From NCBI GenBank assembly GCA_916613615.1, contig OU744725.1:54211575-54275574 (forward strand): DNA of 64,000 bases, in the 5' to 3' direction. A program made the translations under genes and the position numbers. This DNA comes from Steromphala cineraria (Eukaryota > Mollusca > Gastropoda > Trochida > Trochidae). Below are positions 31,865-43,600 of this stretch, one piece after another. Each line of letters begins with the position of its first letter. The first letter of the stretch is position 1. A model generated the notes under the pieces. That model had not been told where the DNA came from. It made no database searches and was given only the letters and a program-made list of their open reading frames with translations.

Positions 31865-33381
31865 CTAATACACAGAATTCACTCGCGAGGAGTGAAAACG
31901 AGAAGAGACAGCGGGGATACCTAACTAAGGTAAGCAATTAGAGTCAAAGAACAACAAAACACGTTAAATTATATAGCTCAATACAATCGGGAGAGATACA
32001 GAAACACGTCTGCACACTTTATAGCTACCGACTCTGTAATGTGAATTAATCTAATTGGATGACAGGTCACGCCACCCAGTGGACTAGTGACGGGCGGGTA
32101 ACTCTGTCTAATGATTTTTTCATTACTTCTGTGGGAATGAGTCGATTACATTTTATATGGCTAACAGGCTAAGGTCACTTGTCGGAGGTTAGTTACTAAA
32201 TAATGGTTGTAGCATTTCTTAACATGACACTTAATGGACCTACCTTGTCCGTCATGGCTGAATCGATTGGCTACAAATTGCAAAACTGTGCATCTATTAA
32301 GCGACTATGCACATATATACAATTAACAGCTGTCAACCTGTCCACGCAAGCGTTATAAATATCGTGTTTCTTCATTGTGCTATTCATAAAGTATTTAAAT
32401 TGATGATTTCTGCGAAGTGTATCCTGGGTTGTAAGAAGTGTATCATGAGTTCTAGGAAACCCTTATGATCACTTTCAAAAATCACATTCAGGTAAAGGTA
32501 CAGTCGCAGTCAATAGGCTTCATTTATCATGAACAGCGTGGAGAATATTCCATTTCTCGTCAATCGATGACGGATTGTTTGAACTTTGTACCAAGCCACG
32601 TGAAGCGAAATATTTTGTAATGGTGACGAGTTAATAGCTGATTATTTTGATGGTTAATGTGACGTCAAGACACATACCTACATACAACATGTACCTACCT
32701 TATCAGACATAGCCTAATCGATTAGCATCTACAAAGTCCAAAACTGAACCTTTGTTATACAACTAGGCACTTACAATAAGCAATTGACAAACTGTCTACT
32801 CAAGCGTTATAAATATCGGATTTCCCTATTTTGCTATTTATAAGGTATTTCCATTGTATGGTTTCTGAGTAATGTATCATGAGTTCTGAGAAATCTATTT
32901 TAACACTGGCTTTGTAAGAAGGTACTATTTAGGTTACAGTTCGGTTGAATTCAATGGGCTTGCAATTGTTTCATGATTAACTCATTATCGATAATCCTAG
33001 GTAACGTAAATAAACAGATAAAAATGACCACACTGTATATAGAGAGTAGACAGAAAGTAAAACATTATTCTACAGTGCATTGAATAATTTTAAAAGAACA
33101 TATTGGGTATTGTCATGTTTTACATGTATTTATGTTTTACTTTGAAGTTCGTTCTATCTAAGAAGATGAATTTTTCAGGTACACATCTCAAACCACCTGG
33201 AGTCAATATAAAGGACATAAGTAGTTATAGACTCACAGTAAATATATATATAAATCAGAGTATTCATCCTCAATTACAAGGGTGTGGATTCTTATTTTCA
33301 TCGGGAAATTTTGTGCTAAATTTACCTGGCCTTGTGTGTTGAAATTATTAGTAATGCATTACAAAAGGTCAAGTTTATCAT
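31865..33381. other. Gene-free stretch with a segmental duplication
   Basis: Segments about 32240-32475 and 32694-32915 are diverged direct copies; shared phrases include ACCTACCTT, AATCGATT, CAAGCGTTATAAATATCG and GTATCATGAGTTCT. No coding region is supported. Confidence 0.6.
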
Positions 33382-33573
33382 TAAAGGACCAGTAGAACGT
33401 TTAGGGAGAATATAAGGTGATGTCAGGAAACTGAAAATATATGGTTCCATTTGAAAGACAATGTATTTAAACTAAGTGGAGCAGTAATAATTCCAATATA
33501 TTAAATTTAGCCATGCAATTCTTTTTTCTTACAGAAAATGAATAAAAGGTGTTCACAAAAAATGGCCGCCAAT
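33382..33573 (-). mobile_element. TTAA-type 'GGGGCAGTAG' MITE, truncated at a SINE
   Basis: On the plus strand it starts ATTAAAGGACCAGTAGAACG and includes GGTGATGTCAGGAAA..., CTTACAGAAAATGAATAAAAGGTGTTCACA and ATGGCCGCCAATG, the complement of the canonical copy at 44817. It stops mid-element exactly where the SINE begins. Confidence 0.8.
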
Positions 33574-33870
33574 GTGGTGGAGTGCTTAGCATGCTGGCCT
33601 CTTATGCCAGGGTTTCGAATCCCTGTGGAGACACCAAACATTTGTGATCTGGGTCGTGAACTGTGTTCATACATTTTGCACTCAGTCCACCCAGCTGTTA
33701 AAATGGGTACTTGAAAACAGGATTTATGGACCTACATGGTCGCGCTTAGCGCTTGTATACTACTTTGAAAGTACAATTCCTTCAGAGTTATGATGTAGAT
33801 AGCGCTTTGAGCAGGTTATAAGTACATGGAACAGGCACCATATACATAAATGTCGGATGAAATCGAAGTG
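33574..33870 (+). mobile_element. tRNA-derived SINE
   Basis: Head with GTGGTGGAGTGCTTAGCATGCTGG (A box region) and GGGTTTCGAATCCCTG (B box). The body has CTCAGTCCACCCAGCTGTTAAAATGGGTAC, a conserved-core-like phrase seen in several metazoan SINEs. The tail ends with GCGCTTTGAGC and ATAAATG. It is directly joined to a truncated MITE, so it inserted into that element. It belongs to a different family from the 45.7-kb SINE. Confidence 0.8.
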
Positions 33871-34040
33871 GCTATGCTTTTGAAGCATTTATATATGTAG
33901 GATCCTTAACTGTAGCGTTGTGCAGAGTGTTGCCTATAAATTCAAATCAAAAACATCTTTCTTTGTCAAACTGCTCCCTAAGTTATCAATAGCTTTTGTG
34001 CTAACAGAATTACAAAAATACTTAACATTCGCGGTAAAAC

Positions 34041-34371
34041 CATTCTCTTCCCACAGAGGCAGATCAAGTCGTGTTGATTTAGCCTCTGTTATACTACGCC
34101 CGCCCACCTTGTGGGATAGAATAGGAGATGCCTGATTGGAGGCAATCACAGTTAGTTGTGCAATCAGCGATGCTGTTCTTAAATCATCGTTTTGGCTACT
34201 GAATCGAGGCAAAAGCATTGTGCGGGGAGCGTTGTCATTTGATAAAGAAATTCAAATGGATTGTGATGCGGGTTTTTCCGCCAGGGGAAACTGCTGGGAC
34301 CCACGGATTTCGGCTTAATATGACAAAGGCTAAATCAACATGACTTAATCTGCCTCTGTGTGGAGAGAATT
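34041..34371 (-). mobile_element. MULE-like MITE, copy 1
   Basis: Ends CATTCTCTTCCCACAGAGGC and the inverse TGTGTGGAGAGAATT are flanked by direct repeats GGTAAAAC (34033-34040 and 34372-34379). Arms pair for about 55 bases (CAGATCAAGTC...AGCCTCTGTTATA). Orientation of the interior is opposite to copies at 37860 and 61172. Confidence 0.85.
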
Positions 34372-34379
34372 GGTAAAAC

Positions 34380-35616
34380 GGTTCACTTGCAAACTGTCAG
34401 GCAAATACATTGAATATCATATTATGCCAAATCGATAAGGCGGTTGTCTCCCTTTAGTTGATAGTCGTATAAACCTCTATAGCCTATATCTGTGTATTTG
34501 TTAAGGTAAACATTATAAGTAAAATTGAATTTGTCATATTTGAATATAAGAACAATATCGAAAACACCATACCTCGATTTAATCAACATGATATAGAAAC
34601 CAAGATAATATAAAAGGTGAAATAAAACAATTCTAAATAAATTCTTGAAGATGATATTTCTCATATTGTAGAAAATGATATGCAAATTAGAAAGTTGTTC
34701 TTTTCGTTAAAGGCCGATATAATATAACTGAATTCGACAATGTTATCTGTTGAAATGGACATATGCAAATTACTCTAACTTGATCTATGATTATCGAAAA
34801 TTCCTACCAAAATTTATGGAAAAGTTGGAAATATATTTCTCCGACCCCGGAAAATGGACATAATGCTTACATGTATGACTTGTCGAAATAAGGAGATGGA
34901 ATTTATGCCGACGTTTACCCCTTTGTGATCTGTAACGTAGTGCAGCAACATTAACAATCTTATGCAAACAATATTCGTATAAAATGATAAATATTCATTG
35001 ACAATTACGTTTTAACAGCTTTTGCTTTTGGTTTCCCCGGTCCAGCTGAATGTATGGCATTTATTTCATACTATTGAACTACAGAGAACATTTAAGATGC
35101 ATTTTTAGTGTTACAAGATAGAAATCACAGTTATTACTTATCTTCTGATCTTTATGATTAAAGTTATATGTGATGAAATATTATAAAGAATATTTTCCCT
35201 TTGAAATGACCGGCCCCTTCATTCATCCGGGTACATTAGTCATTTCTCTTTTGATACACATAATCGAATATGCAGATAAGGGTCAACCAGTGTTGGGGCG
35301 GTGCGTAGCTGCTGTCAAAAGACTGTAGACAACAAGTAACAATACACATGTTGTTGGTCAATTAAGTCCATTTTCCGTTCGAATTTCGGTAAAAATAATT
35401 GGCTGTGTGACAGTAAGTCCGTATGGATACAACTGTGACTCGGTTACCGTAAACAATGTTAAAAGATTTTTGGTGTAGTTTCAACAACAATACTCAAACG
35501 GAAATGTCACCATTTTGATGTATAAATTTCAATATTCTATGAAGCAGATTTGACCTTTATTCAAAATCAGGTCTTTTGTTTCAAAGTCTTGTTTAAAATG
35601 ATACGTATGCACTGAT
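34380..35616. other. Gene-free stretch
   Basis: AT-rich. An 87-codon minus ORF (34685-34422) is Phe/Ile/Tyr-rich with no motif and probably chance. Nothing else supported. Confidence 0.45.
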
Positions 35617-35790
35617 TTATCCGCCCGCTTTGTCAGTGCACACTTCTTTGCACGTGCTGCACGCTTTTCGCGTGTCCGAAGCTCTTAGTTGCGCTGAAGC
35701 AAAAAGTCCCAAATTCCAATATTCCATGCCTTCTGAACCAACCAATGGAATTACCGCTAGGGTAAATAAAACTGGTACAACATAATTCAT
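35617..35790 (-). CDS. Small ORF with signal-peptide-like start, function unknown
   Basis: An ATG at 35790 (a further in-frame ATG lies at 35820) opens 57 codons. The first ~19 residues (MNYVVPVLFTLAVIPLVGS) form a hydrophobic stretch with a small-residue end, like a secretory signal. The rest is short, with three cysteines in a CSTCKEVC pattern, and ends KAGG before TAA. No family is recognised, no promoter or poly(A) signal is obvious, and chance origin is quite possible in this AT-rich DNA. It could also be a first exon. Confidence 0.22.
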   Translation of the reverse strand: MNYVVPVLFTLAVIPLVGSEGMEYWNLGLFASAQLRASDTRKACSTCKEVCTDKAGG

Positions 35791-36841
35791 CACATATTGG
35801 TAATAATTGCATAAATACATAAACTACAATATGTCGAATTGTACGATAAACCCTGGCAGCAATAAATCATTTTACAGTCACTCGTGATTAAAAACAGCTG
35901 ACTTCACTGCTTGGGTAATAACAATTTCCACATAGGTATAGATTAGAAAGTTAACTAGAATTTTGTTTGCACAAAAATGCCCCCAGTTGGACTGTCATTT
36001 TATGCGCTGTAAGTATTTGATATGTTATAAGGAATTCGTCAACACTCCAAGTCAACCATATCGTGCCTTGTGGCGCTTGTGTAAAAGTGTATTAATAAAA
36101 TAAGTAATAAAAATCTGTAATGTTTTTTATTACCATTGCCAGTAGCAACGAGATCATTGTATTTTCAGGTAATTTATTCGGTTTCATAAAATACGACGAA
36201 GTTATGGTTACCTATGACATCAAGTCATATCTACTATGCTACTGAGGTTCAAGTGTTACATTTATCATCAACTTTGAACTTTGTTATCGAATGTTATGAC
36301 AACAAGCCTAAAGTCAACATGTCTCATATCATGTTTTTGCAAATAACGATTATTGTTAACAATACGTGCAGCTACTTTCAAAATGTTGATTTGTCTTTTT
36401 TTGAATATTCGTTAGCTATGTTACCAGAAATTTTTATATTTGTTCAAGATATTATTATTATTAACTAAACTATAACAACTGGGGATAATGAGCCAAAACC
36501 GTATTTCGAAAATGAACAGACTTTATACTACGTCATAAAAAATGTTTGACGTCATACTATTGTTCATGACATCACATCACGATATCATTATACAAAGGAG
36601 ATTATATTAGAATAATGAAGCCTGCTTCAAAATTAGTTTTGACGGAAATTGTTTAAAAAGGTTTGGATTAAGTCTTTGTTTGAAGTACGATATCTTTGAT
36701 CAACAAATTCGTTAAACACTGAAATAGGTTTGTCGTAAGAAATAATCTGCAAAAGAAATACTACAATTTTTTCAACATCATACAAAAATATTATAAAAAC
36801 TTTCGCTGGATAGAGTTGTCTTTTATTGTAGTCGATAAGCT

Positions 36842-36905
36842 TAAATGGGCAGTACCACGTTTTTTTAAAATGTTTTATGTTAAATTTCACTGATAATTGT
36901 ACGTT
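36842..36905 (+). repeat. 5' fragment of the TTAA-type MITE
   Basis: AAATGGGCAGTACCACG through TTTCACTGATAATTGTA matches the first 60 bases of the next, fuller copy, to which it is directly joined. It suggests nested or tandem insertion. Confidence 0.65.
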
Positions 36906-36907
36906 AA

Positions 36908-37271
36908 GGGGGCAGTAGCATGTTCTTTGATAATTTTATATTTTATGTTTTTCACTGATAGTTGTAAGTGAATGCTAAATGTAGTATTTCGACGGTGTCA
37001 AAAATCTCATTACACAAACCAATCATCTATAGTCAGATGACGTGGAGAAGAGTATGAAGATTCACATAAAATCCATTGGCGGCCATTTTGTGTGAACACC
37101 TTTAATTCATTTTGTGTAAGAAAAAGGAATCGCATGGCTAAACTTTACGTTATATATTTGAAATAGTACTGCTCCATTTTAGTTTAAATAAATTGTCTTT
37201 CATTTGGAACCATTAGTTTTCATTTTCCTGACATCACCTTATAACCTCCCTAAAAACGTGTTACTGCCCCT
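36908..37271 (+). mobile_element. TTAA-type 'GGGGCAGTAG' MITE
   Basis: Starts after TTAA (36904-36907) with GGGGGCAGTAGCATG and ends AAAACGTGTTACTGCCCC before TTAA. Inner phrases include CCATTGGCGGCCATTTTGTGTGAACACC and CATCACCTTATAA. About 365 bp, non-coding. Confidence 0.85.
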
Positions 37272-37570
37272 TTAATGCTAAATATAGTTTTTGATAGTGT
37301 CAAATATCATTTTACATAAACGAATCATCCATAGTGAGAAAAAAAATTATAAAGATTCACATAGTCCATTGGTGGCCACTTTTTTGTGTACACACCTTTA
37401 TTTCATTTTGTGTAAGAAAAGGAATCGCATGACTGCACTTTTCAATATATATTTGGTTTATTACTGCCTCATATTGTTTTAATACATTGTTTTACAATTT
37501 GAACCATTTATTTTCATTTTCATGACATCACCTTTTATGATTTGTTGCACGTGCTACTCCCCCTTTAGGG
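37272..37570 (+). mobile_element. TTAA-type MITE, second tandem copy lacking its 5' end
   Basis: Follows the previous copy directly: ATGCTAAATATAGTTTTTGATAGTGTC onward matches from about base 60 of the family, ending CACGTGCTACTCCCCCTTTA. The pair shares the middle terminus. Confidence 0.75.
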
Positions 37571-37859
37571 CTTGTGAAGAAGAATACTCAATTTCATTCT
37601 CTAAGGAACATATACTTTTGATTTTGTGGCTGTTCAAATACACTTTGGGTGCAGAAATCACAATTTCAAAATGTAGTTTGGACATAATGTTTGGCAATTA
37701 ATTTTAAAGCGATAGGTTCCATCTATGGAAGTTTTGTTAGAAAACGACATTGCCTACATAGTTCACATTATTTCACATTATGTTTTGACGCGTCTTTGCT
37801 GTGTTACGCTTTAAAACGAGCAAAATTGTTAAATTTCTTTATGCTATCTCGCCTAGTTA

Positions 37860-38224
37860 CATTCTCTCCCCACAGAGGCAGATCAAGTCATGAAATTGAT
37901 ACAGCCTCTGTTCTATTACGCCGAAATCCGTGGGTTCCGTCTGTTTCCATGGTTTCCCCTGGCGGAAAAAATTGCACCACAATCTATTTGAATTTCTTTA
38001 TCAAATGACATCGCTTCTCGCATGGAAAGGGTGGTTCATATCACAATGCTTTTGTCCTGATTCAGTAGCTAAACTGATGATTTTAGAACATCGTCGTTGA
38101 TTGCACAACTAACTTTGATTGCCTCCAATCAGGCATCTCCCATTCTATCCCACAAAGTCGGCGTAATAGAACAGAGGCTGTATCAACATTTCATGACTTG
38201 ATCTGCCTCTGTGGGGAGAAAATG
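37860..38224 (+). mobile_element. MULE-like MITE, copy 2
   Basis: The cleanest copy: ends CATTCTCTCCCCACAGAGGC and GCCTCTGTGGGGAGAAAATG, flanked by the 9-bp direct repeat GCCTAGTTA (37851-37859 and 38225-38233). Inverted arms extend about 60 bases. Long arms plus an 8-9-bp duplication fit Mutator-like elements better than hAT. The interior has no transposase. Confidence 0.9.
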
Positions 38225-38233
38225 GCCTAGTTA

Positions 38234-39206
38234 AGGAGGCATGATTCTTTCAAACATGAAAAGATAATATTTTAAAATTTTACATCAAAGTTGGTTCGCT
38301 CTTGGAGAAATTATGTAAATATGTATCTGTCTGTTCAATCATCCATGGATTGAATTATGTTTTATTTGGTTGGTAGCGTTTCTTTTAAACACTAGTTTAC
38401 ATAAAATCCTTAACGCGTGACATATTTTGCAGTGTTGCTCCAAATAAAACATCATGGTTTTGTTAAATGCTATGTTGTTAACTAAACTACCTATTATCTT
38501 GTGTGAGATGCTAACTTTATATAGCATCATTACGATTTCTAGAGACACTTGGAATGAAGTATTAAGACGACTCACTCAAAACCAAATTTAAAATGTCATT
38601 TCATTTCACAAGTACATTACACTGTCATCGGTGCAATGAAAAATCATATTATTAGTTTTTCCCTGCTGATTAGTTATGTTATCATCATGTTAAAGTATCA
38701 GCAATAAATATAGCCTCTGATAACATTGATAGATTTCACTGAATCGATAAACTATATTCTGAACTGTTTATCACCTGTGATACTTATATTGCCCTTCCTT
38801 TCAATACCATGGCAACGAGAGTGAGTAGAATTATAAAATTTTATTATAAAAAATATGATACATGTTTCGCTCTAGGTTCTTTATAATGGATAGTTCGTAA
38901 TTTTTTTGATTCATAGATAAAAGAGCAACTCTGACTGTAACTTTACATTCCATAATAATAATAATAATGTGATAAACCTCCGGTGACGTCGCTTGTTCTA
39001 TGGGGATTTTATTTCTCGCAATGTATGTCTGGCTCAAACTTGAATATAAGAGCCACAGATGTTTTGAGGATATACCAGAAATATTGACAAATCTGCAGTG
39101 GTTTCTCAATACTATTAGTAATAAATATATAAAAATAAACTTGATTCAGTGTCGTTCCAAATACGCATTATCAATGAGACATTCTGTTAGCATATCCCGG
39201 GAATTT
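38234..39206. other. Gene-free stretch
   Basis: AT-rich, with a short (ATA)n run near 38955. No supportable gene or element. Confidence 0.45.
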
Positions 39207-40545
39207 CCTGTCCGTCCATCCGTCCGTAAACTTTGTGGAATTTCGACTTCTTCTCCAGAACCATAAGGCCTAGAAAGCTGAAACTTTGTGTACAGACTCC
39301 TTAGCTAGTGGGGATTATAAATTGTAGCTTTGGTGGCCCTGTGACCCCTAATAAGGGTCACAGGGGCCACACCCTAAAAACCTATTTTCATCTTCTTCTC
39401 CAGAACCATAAGGCCTAGAAAGCTGAAACCTTGTGTACAGACTCCTTGGCTAGTGAGGATTATAAATTGTAGCTTTGGTGGCCCTGTGACCCCTAATAAG
39501 GGCCACAGGGGCCACACCCTAAAAACCTATTTTCATCTTCTTCTCCAGAACCATAAGACCTAGAAAGCTGAAACTTTGTGTACAGACTCCTTGGCTAGTG
39601 AGGATTATAAATTGTAGCTTTGGTAGCCCTGTGATCCCTAATAAGGGCCACAGGGGCCACGCCCTAAAAACCTATTTTCATCTTCTTCTCCAGAAGCATA
39701 AGGCCTAGAAAGCTGAAACTTTGTGTACAGACTCCTTGGCTAGTGAGGATTATAAATTGTAGCTTTGGTAGCCCTGTGATCCCTAATAAGGGCCACAGGG
39801 GCCACGCCCTAAAAACCTATTTTTATCTTCTTCTCCTGAACCATAAGGCCTAGAAAGCTGAAACTTTGTGTACAGACTCCTTGGCTAGTGAGGATTATAA
39901 ATTGTAGCTTTGGTTGCCCTGTGACCCCTAATAAGGGCAACAGAGGCCACGCCCTAAGAGCCTATTTTCATCTTCTTCTCCAGAACCATAAGGCCTAGAA
40001 AGCTGGAACTTTGTGTATAGCCTCTTTGAAGAGTGAGGATTATAAATTGTAGCTTTGGTGGCCCTGTGACCCCTAATAAGGGCCACAGGGGCCACGCCCT
40101 AAAAACCTATTTTCATCTTCTTCTCCAGAACCATGAGGCCTAGAAAGCTGAAACTTTTTGTACAGACTCCTTGGCTAGTGAAGATTATAAATTGTAGCTT
40201 TGGTGGCCCTGTGACCCCTAACAAGGGCCACAGCGGCCACGCCCTAAAATCCTATTTTCATCGTCTTCTCCAGAACCATAAGGCCTAGAAAGCTGAAACT
40301 TTGTGTACAGACCCCTTGGCTAGTGAGGATTATAAATTGTAGCTTTGGTTGCCCTGTGACCCCTAATAAAGGTAACAGGAACGTCCTTCAAATCTATTTT
40401 CATCTTCTTCTCCTGAAGTATAAGGCCTAGAAAACTGAAACTTGTCGCCTATATAATTTTATGATTGGTGCCCCTGTGGCCTCTACAAAGGGGGTATCAT
40501 TGGCCACACTCTACAGCATAATTGATGATGAAGCTTGATGAGCTA
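39207..40545 (+). repeat. Tandem-core repeat, largest and best preserved array
   Basis: The leader is cut at TGTCCGTCCATCCGTCCGTAAAC (the AGCTCATC start is missing). About nine core units follow, anchored by AAGGCCTAGAAAGCTG at about 39265, 39411, 39556, 39700, 39846, 39989, 40134, 40280 and 40422, that is every ~145 bases. Unit content: TTCTCCAGAACCATAAGG, GTACAGACTCCTTGGCTAGTG, GATTATAAATTGTAGCTTTGG, CCTGTGACCCCTAATAAGGG. Units are highly alike, so they were recently homogenised or amplified. It ends TTGATGAGCT, about 125 bases before an exon of the PHYHIP-like gene. Confidence 0.93.
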
Positions 40546-40671
40546 CAGAGCCAATGGCTCTATTTTTATTTTATTGTTATGTATATAGCTTCAGTTGAGC
40601 GTTTCCCAAACTGTGTCAGTACAGAAAAACTAAAGCTCTTGTAAAGTTAATTTGATCTTACAACCATTTCA

Positions 40672-43600
40672 GATCTTCACTCTAAGGTTTGTTGACGAGG
40701 AGCGAGGTTTGACCATCAAGTTGACCTCCCTTCCAGACGATTTGACCTCTCTGTGTTTGGTCCTCTTCGAGCCAAATGAGCAGATACGCCGAGTGTGGAT
40801 GATAGAAGAACATCAGCTTACAGCAGGAGAATGGAGAACCAGAATCAACCTTTGTGCTGTGAAGGAGGGGGTGGAACTGATGGTCTACTGTCTAAGAAGA
40901 TCTGCAGATTGTCCTCGTGGGGATTTTCATGAAGTGATCACCCAATGCAAAATATCCATTGGTGGTCTCAATCGTGAGCATTATTACCAAATTATTTGAA
41001 TATTGCAATTGGAATTAATAGACAGGTTTCAGTAAAGGAATCTGTACTTCGATGACAAATCTCAGGAATAAACTATAATAAGGTTGAATTGTATTGTTTT
41101 ATTCCCTTAACACATGGTTTTGGACCCTTTTCAGAAGCAGTTGTGCAAACCCTTGACTGCAGAAGGAGATGTTTTCAGCCTCATGATATCGATTACCTGA
41201 CTGGACAAGGGAAACGGGTTTGTGTGAACACAGCTATATATGTATATGATAAGTAGGGGGATAAACTCCCCCCTTATTGGACTGAAATTGTGGTAACCTT
41301 TATGATGATTTGCGTATGCATGCTCACCGCTCTTTATTAAATACCATTACCTTGAATTCAGAGCGTCGATATCTATGATGATGACTATAGTGAAGAACAA
41401 ACTCAGTAAATGTGGCATTGACATAAATAGGGATGTGTCTTTTATTGTTCATTTTGTTGAATGATTGAGTTGATGATGGTTTAATTGTTGATAAATGACA
41501 GATCGAATTCTTTATTTCTGTTATAATGTGTGATTAACATTAAATTTGATGTGACTTCATGTTTTGATATTTATTTTGATGTGTTTTATGATTGAGTTGA
41601 CGATGATTTATTGTTGATAAAATTGAAAGATCGAATAAATAATTTGTGTGATAATTGAGTGTAATATGATGTAACTTTATGTATTGATATTTATTTTGAT
41701 GATCATACTGACAATGAAACTGCTGCTGACGAGTGGTAAGGAAAGTCAACGTTAATACAAATTTCGCTTCTTTTTTTTTGAAGACTGAGCTGAACCTAAG
41801 AACACGTCTCACTCCACCAAACACATACAAAGTGCTTCTGTCTAATGAGTCCCAAATCAACAAACCTATACTGATGATCTTCGGACTGAAAAACATCACA
41901 TACGTAACAACGAAGTACCTCATGCTGACCACGCCCACCTCTCCTGAAATAGAAATACCACTCACATTCCCTACCAAGAGCATCTACAAGTGTGCAGTGG
42001 TGGAACTGACCCGGGATGGAGAGAGCTTTCAGTGCGGTCGCATCTCCGATGTCTATGTTTAATTAATCATTGATAATACCGTTGGAAGAAACCCTAACCC
42101 TATCACAGAATGATAATTATTTTGATAGTAGGCTTTGCAATATCGTACCATCTCAGATGTTGTCTTCAAGTCTGTTTTGTTGTTGTTATCAACTAGTGTG
42201 TTTTTTTTATTTGATTGTCAAGAAATGACTTCGCAAATCTGACCCTTGTGAAGTGGATACACTGATATTGTCATAAACTCCGTCGTCATAGAGTAGGATT
42301 TCCACCCCTATCCATGGTTCCCCTGAAAACTGGCTATATTGACAAACCCGGTTAATCATTTTATCCTACCTCATGTAAGAATCTCAATCGCTGATTGGTC
42401 CACGTGACCCTGAATAAATACTGTTATTATATGATTGAACTATATCCGTCTTGCTGATTGGCCCACTTGGTCACATGACAGCATTGACGTCAAGCAATGT
42501 CAACCTGTGTGAAGCGCGAGAGGTTGATATAACAATCCAAGTACCTCCCGTGGCTAAAAATAGATTTGAGAATTACGTTTCGAACTCCGCACATCACATG
42601 TCACGTTTTTAATCAAGCAATAGGCATCGCTTCGTGACTGTGCAGAATAAGAGTTATGTCCCTTATAGTTTTAGCCATATAAGAGTGATGTCCCTTATTT
42701 GCACAGAAGAAAACTGATTCGAGAAAAGTTTTTCATATAATAAAACAATTATAGACTTCAGATTTGTTGCCTCGGTGAATATCACGTGTCCAAGGTCGAC
42801 AAATCGGTGATGCAAGACACTTTCTCGAACCTTTGTTCATGTATTTATGAAAGAAGACGTTTGGTCGGTTAATTGCACCTATTTTGGTAGTGATACCTTT
42901 GGGGCTGCTTACTGTTCACTGAAGTGTTTCAGTATAATAAACTACCACATGGAAAAAGATAGGAAAACATCCAAAGCTCTTCACTATTTATAATTGTATA
43001 CAGACATTTACAATACATACAGGATTAATAACATTCATAGATTAGCAATCAATAAATGCTGATCTGATATTACTGCAGATATGATGCGTATCTATAGATG
43101 CAAATTTTATAATGTGGATACGTTAGATATTGTTCCATATTTGTATAATCTCAAATGATCATTATAGATGGAACAACTCAACTAGGTGATGATAAGATTT
43201 TGAAAATAGTATCCTTATTGGATGGAGAATAAAAGAATGTTATTGATGCTACATTTATTTTAAATATAAGATAATGTCAACATGGAATCCTTTGATGCTG
43301 CATTTATTTTAAATATAAGATAATGTCAACATGGAATCCTGTTCTGCAGTGATCGATGAAGTTTAACGACCTCTATTCTTTACAGTGGCATTGTAAAATA
43401 ACAAATAACTGAATGCTCTCACACATCATAACTGACAACATTAACCTCCTTGTTTTGAAGTAGCCATCATGTTCTCCAGACTTCAATCCTATACACCACT
43501 TTATGAATAGACTACAAGTGAATTTAACTATGTGTTAATGCTACTGCAATGGATATTCTATTGATATCAAACAAAAGCTGTCAATACATGCTTTAATTTG

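Noticed and set aside
39207..40545. Regularly spaced repeats that might suggest a CRISPR array
   Set aside because: Units are about 145 bp and tandem without unique spacers; the same family recurs as dispersed elements in a eukaryotic context.
41135..41256. A gene ending at the TAG at 41254-41256
   Set aside because: An in-phase donor at 41217 joins smoothly to the next exon, so I preferred the longer model; the short form remains possible.
41540..41983. A 147-codon minus-strand ORF
   Set aside because: Antisense to the fibronectin-like exon of the PHYHIP-like gene; its C-terminal part is low-complexity His/Tyr/Asn from AT-rich intron.
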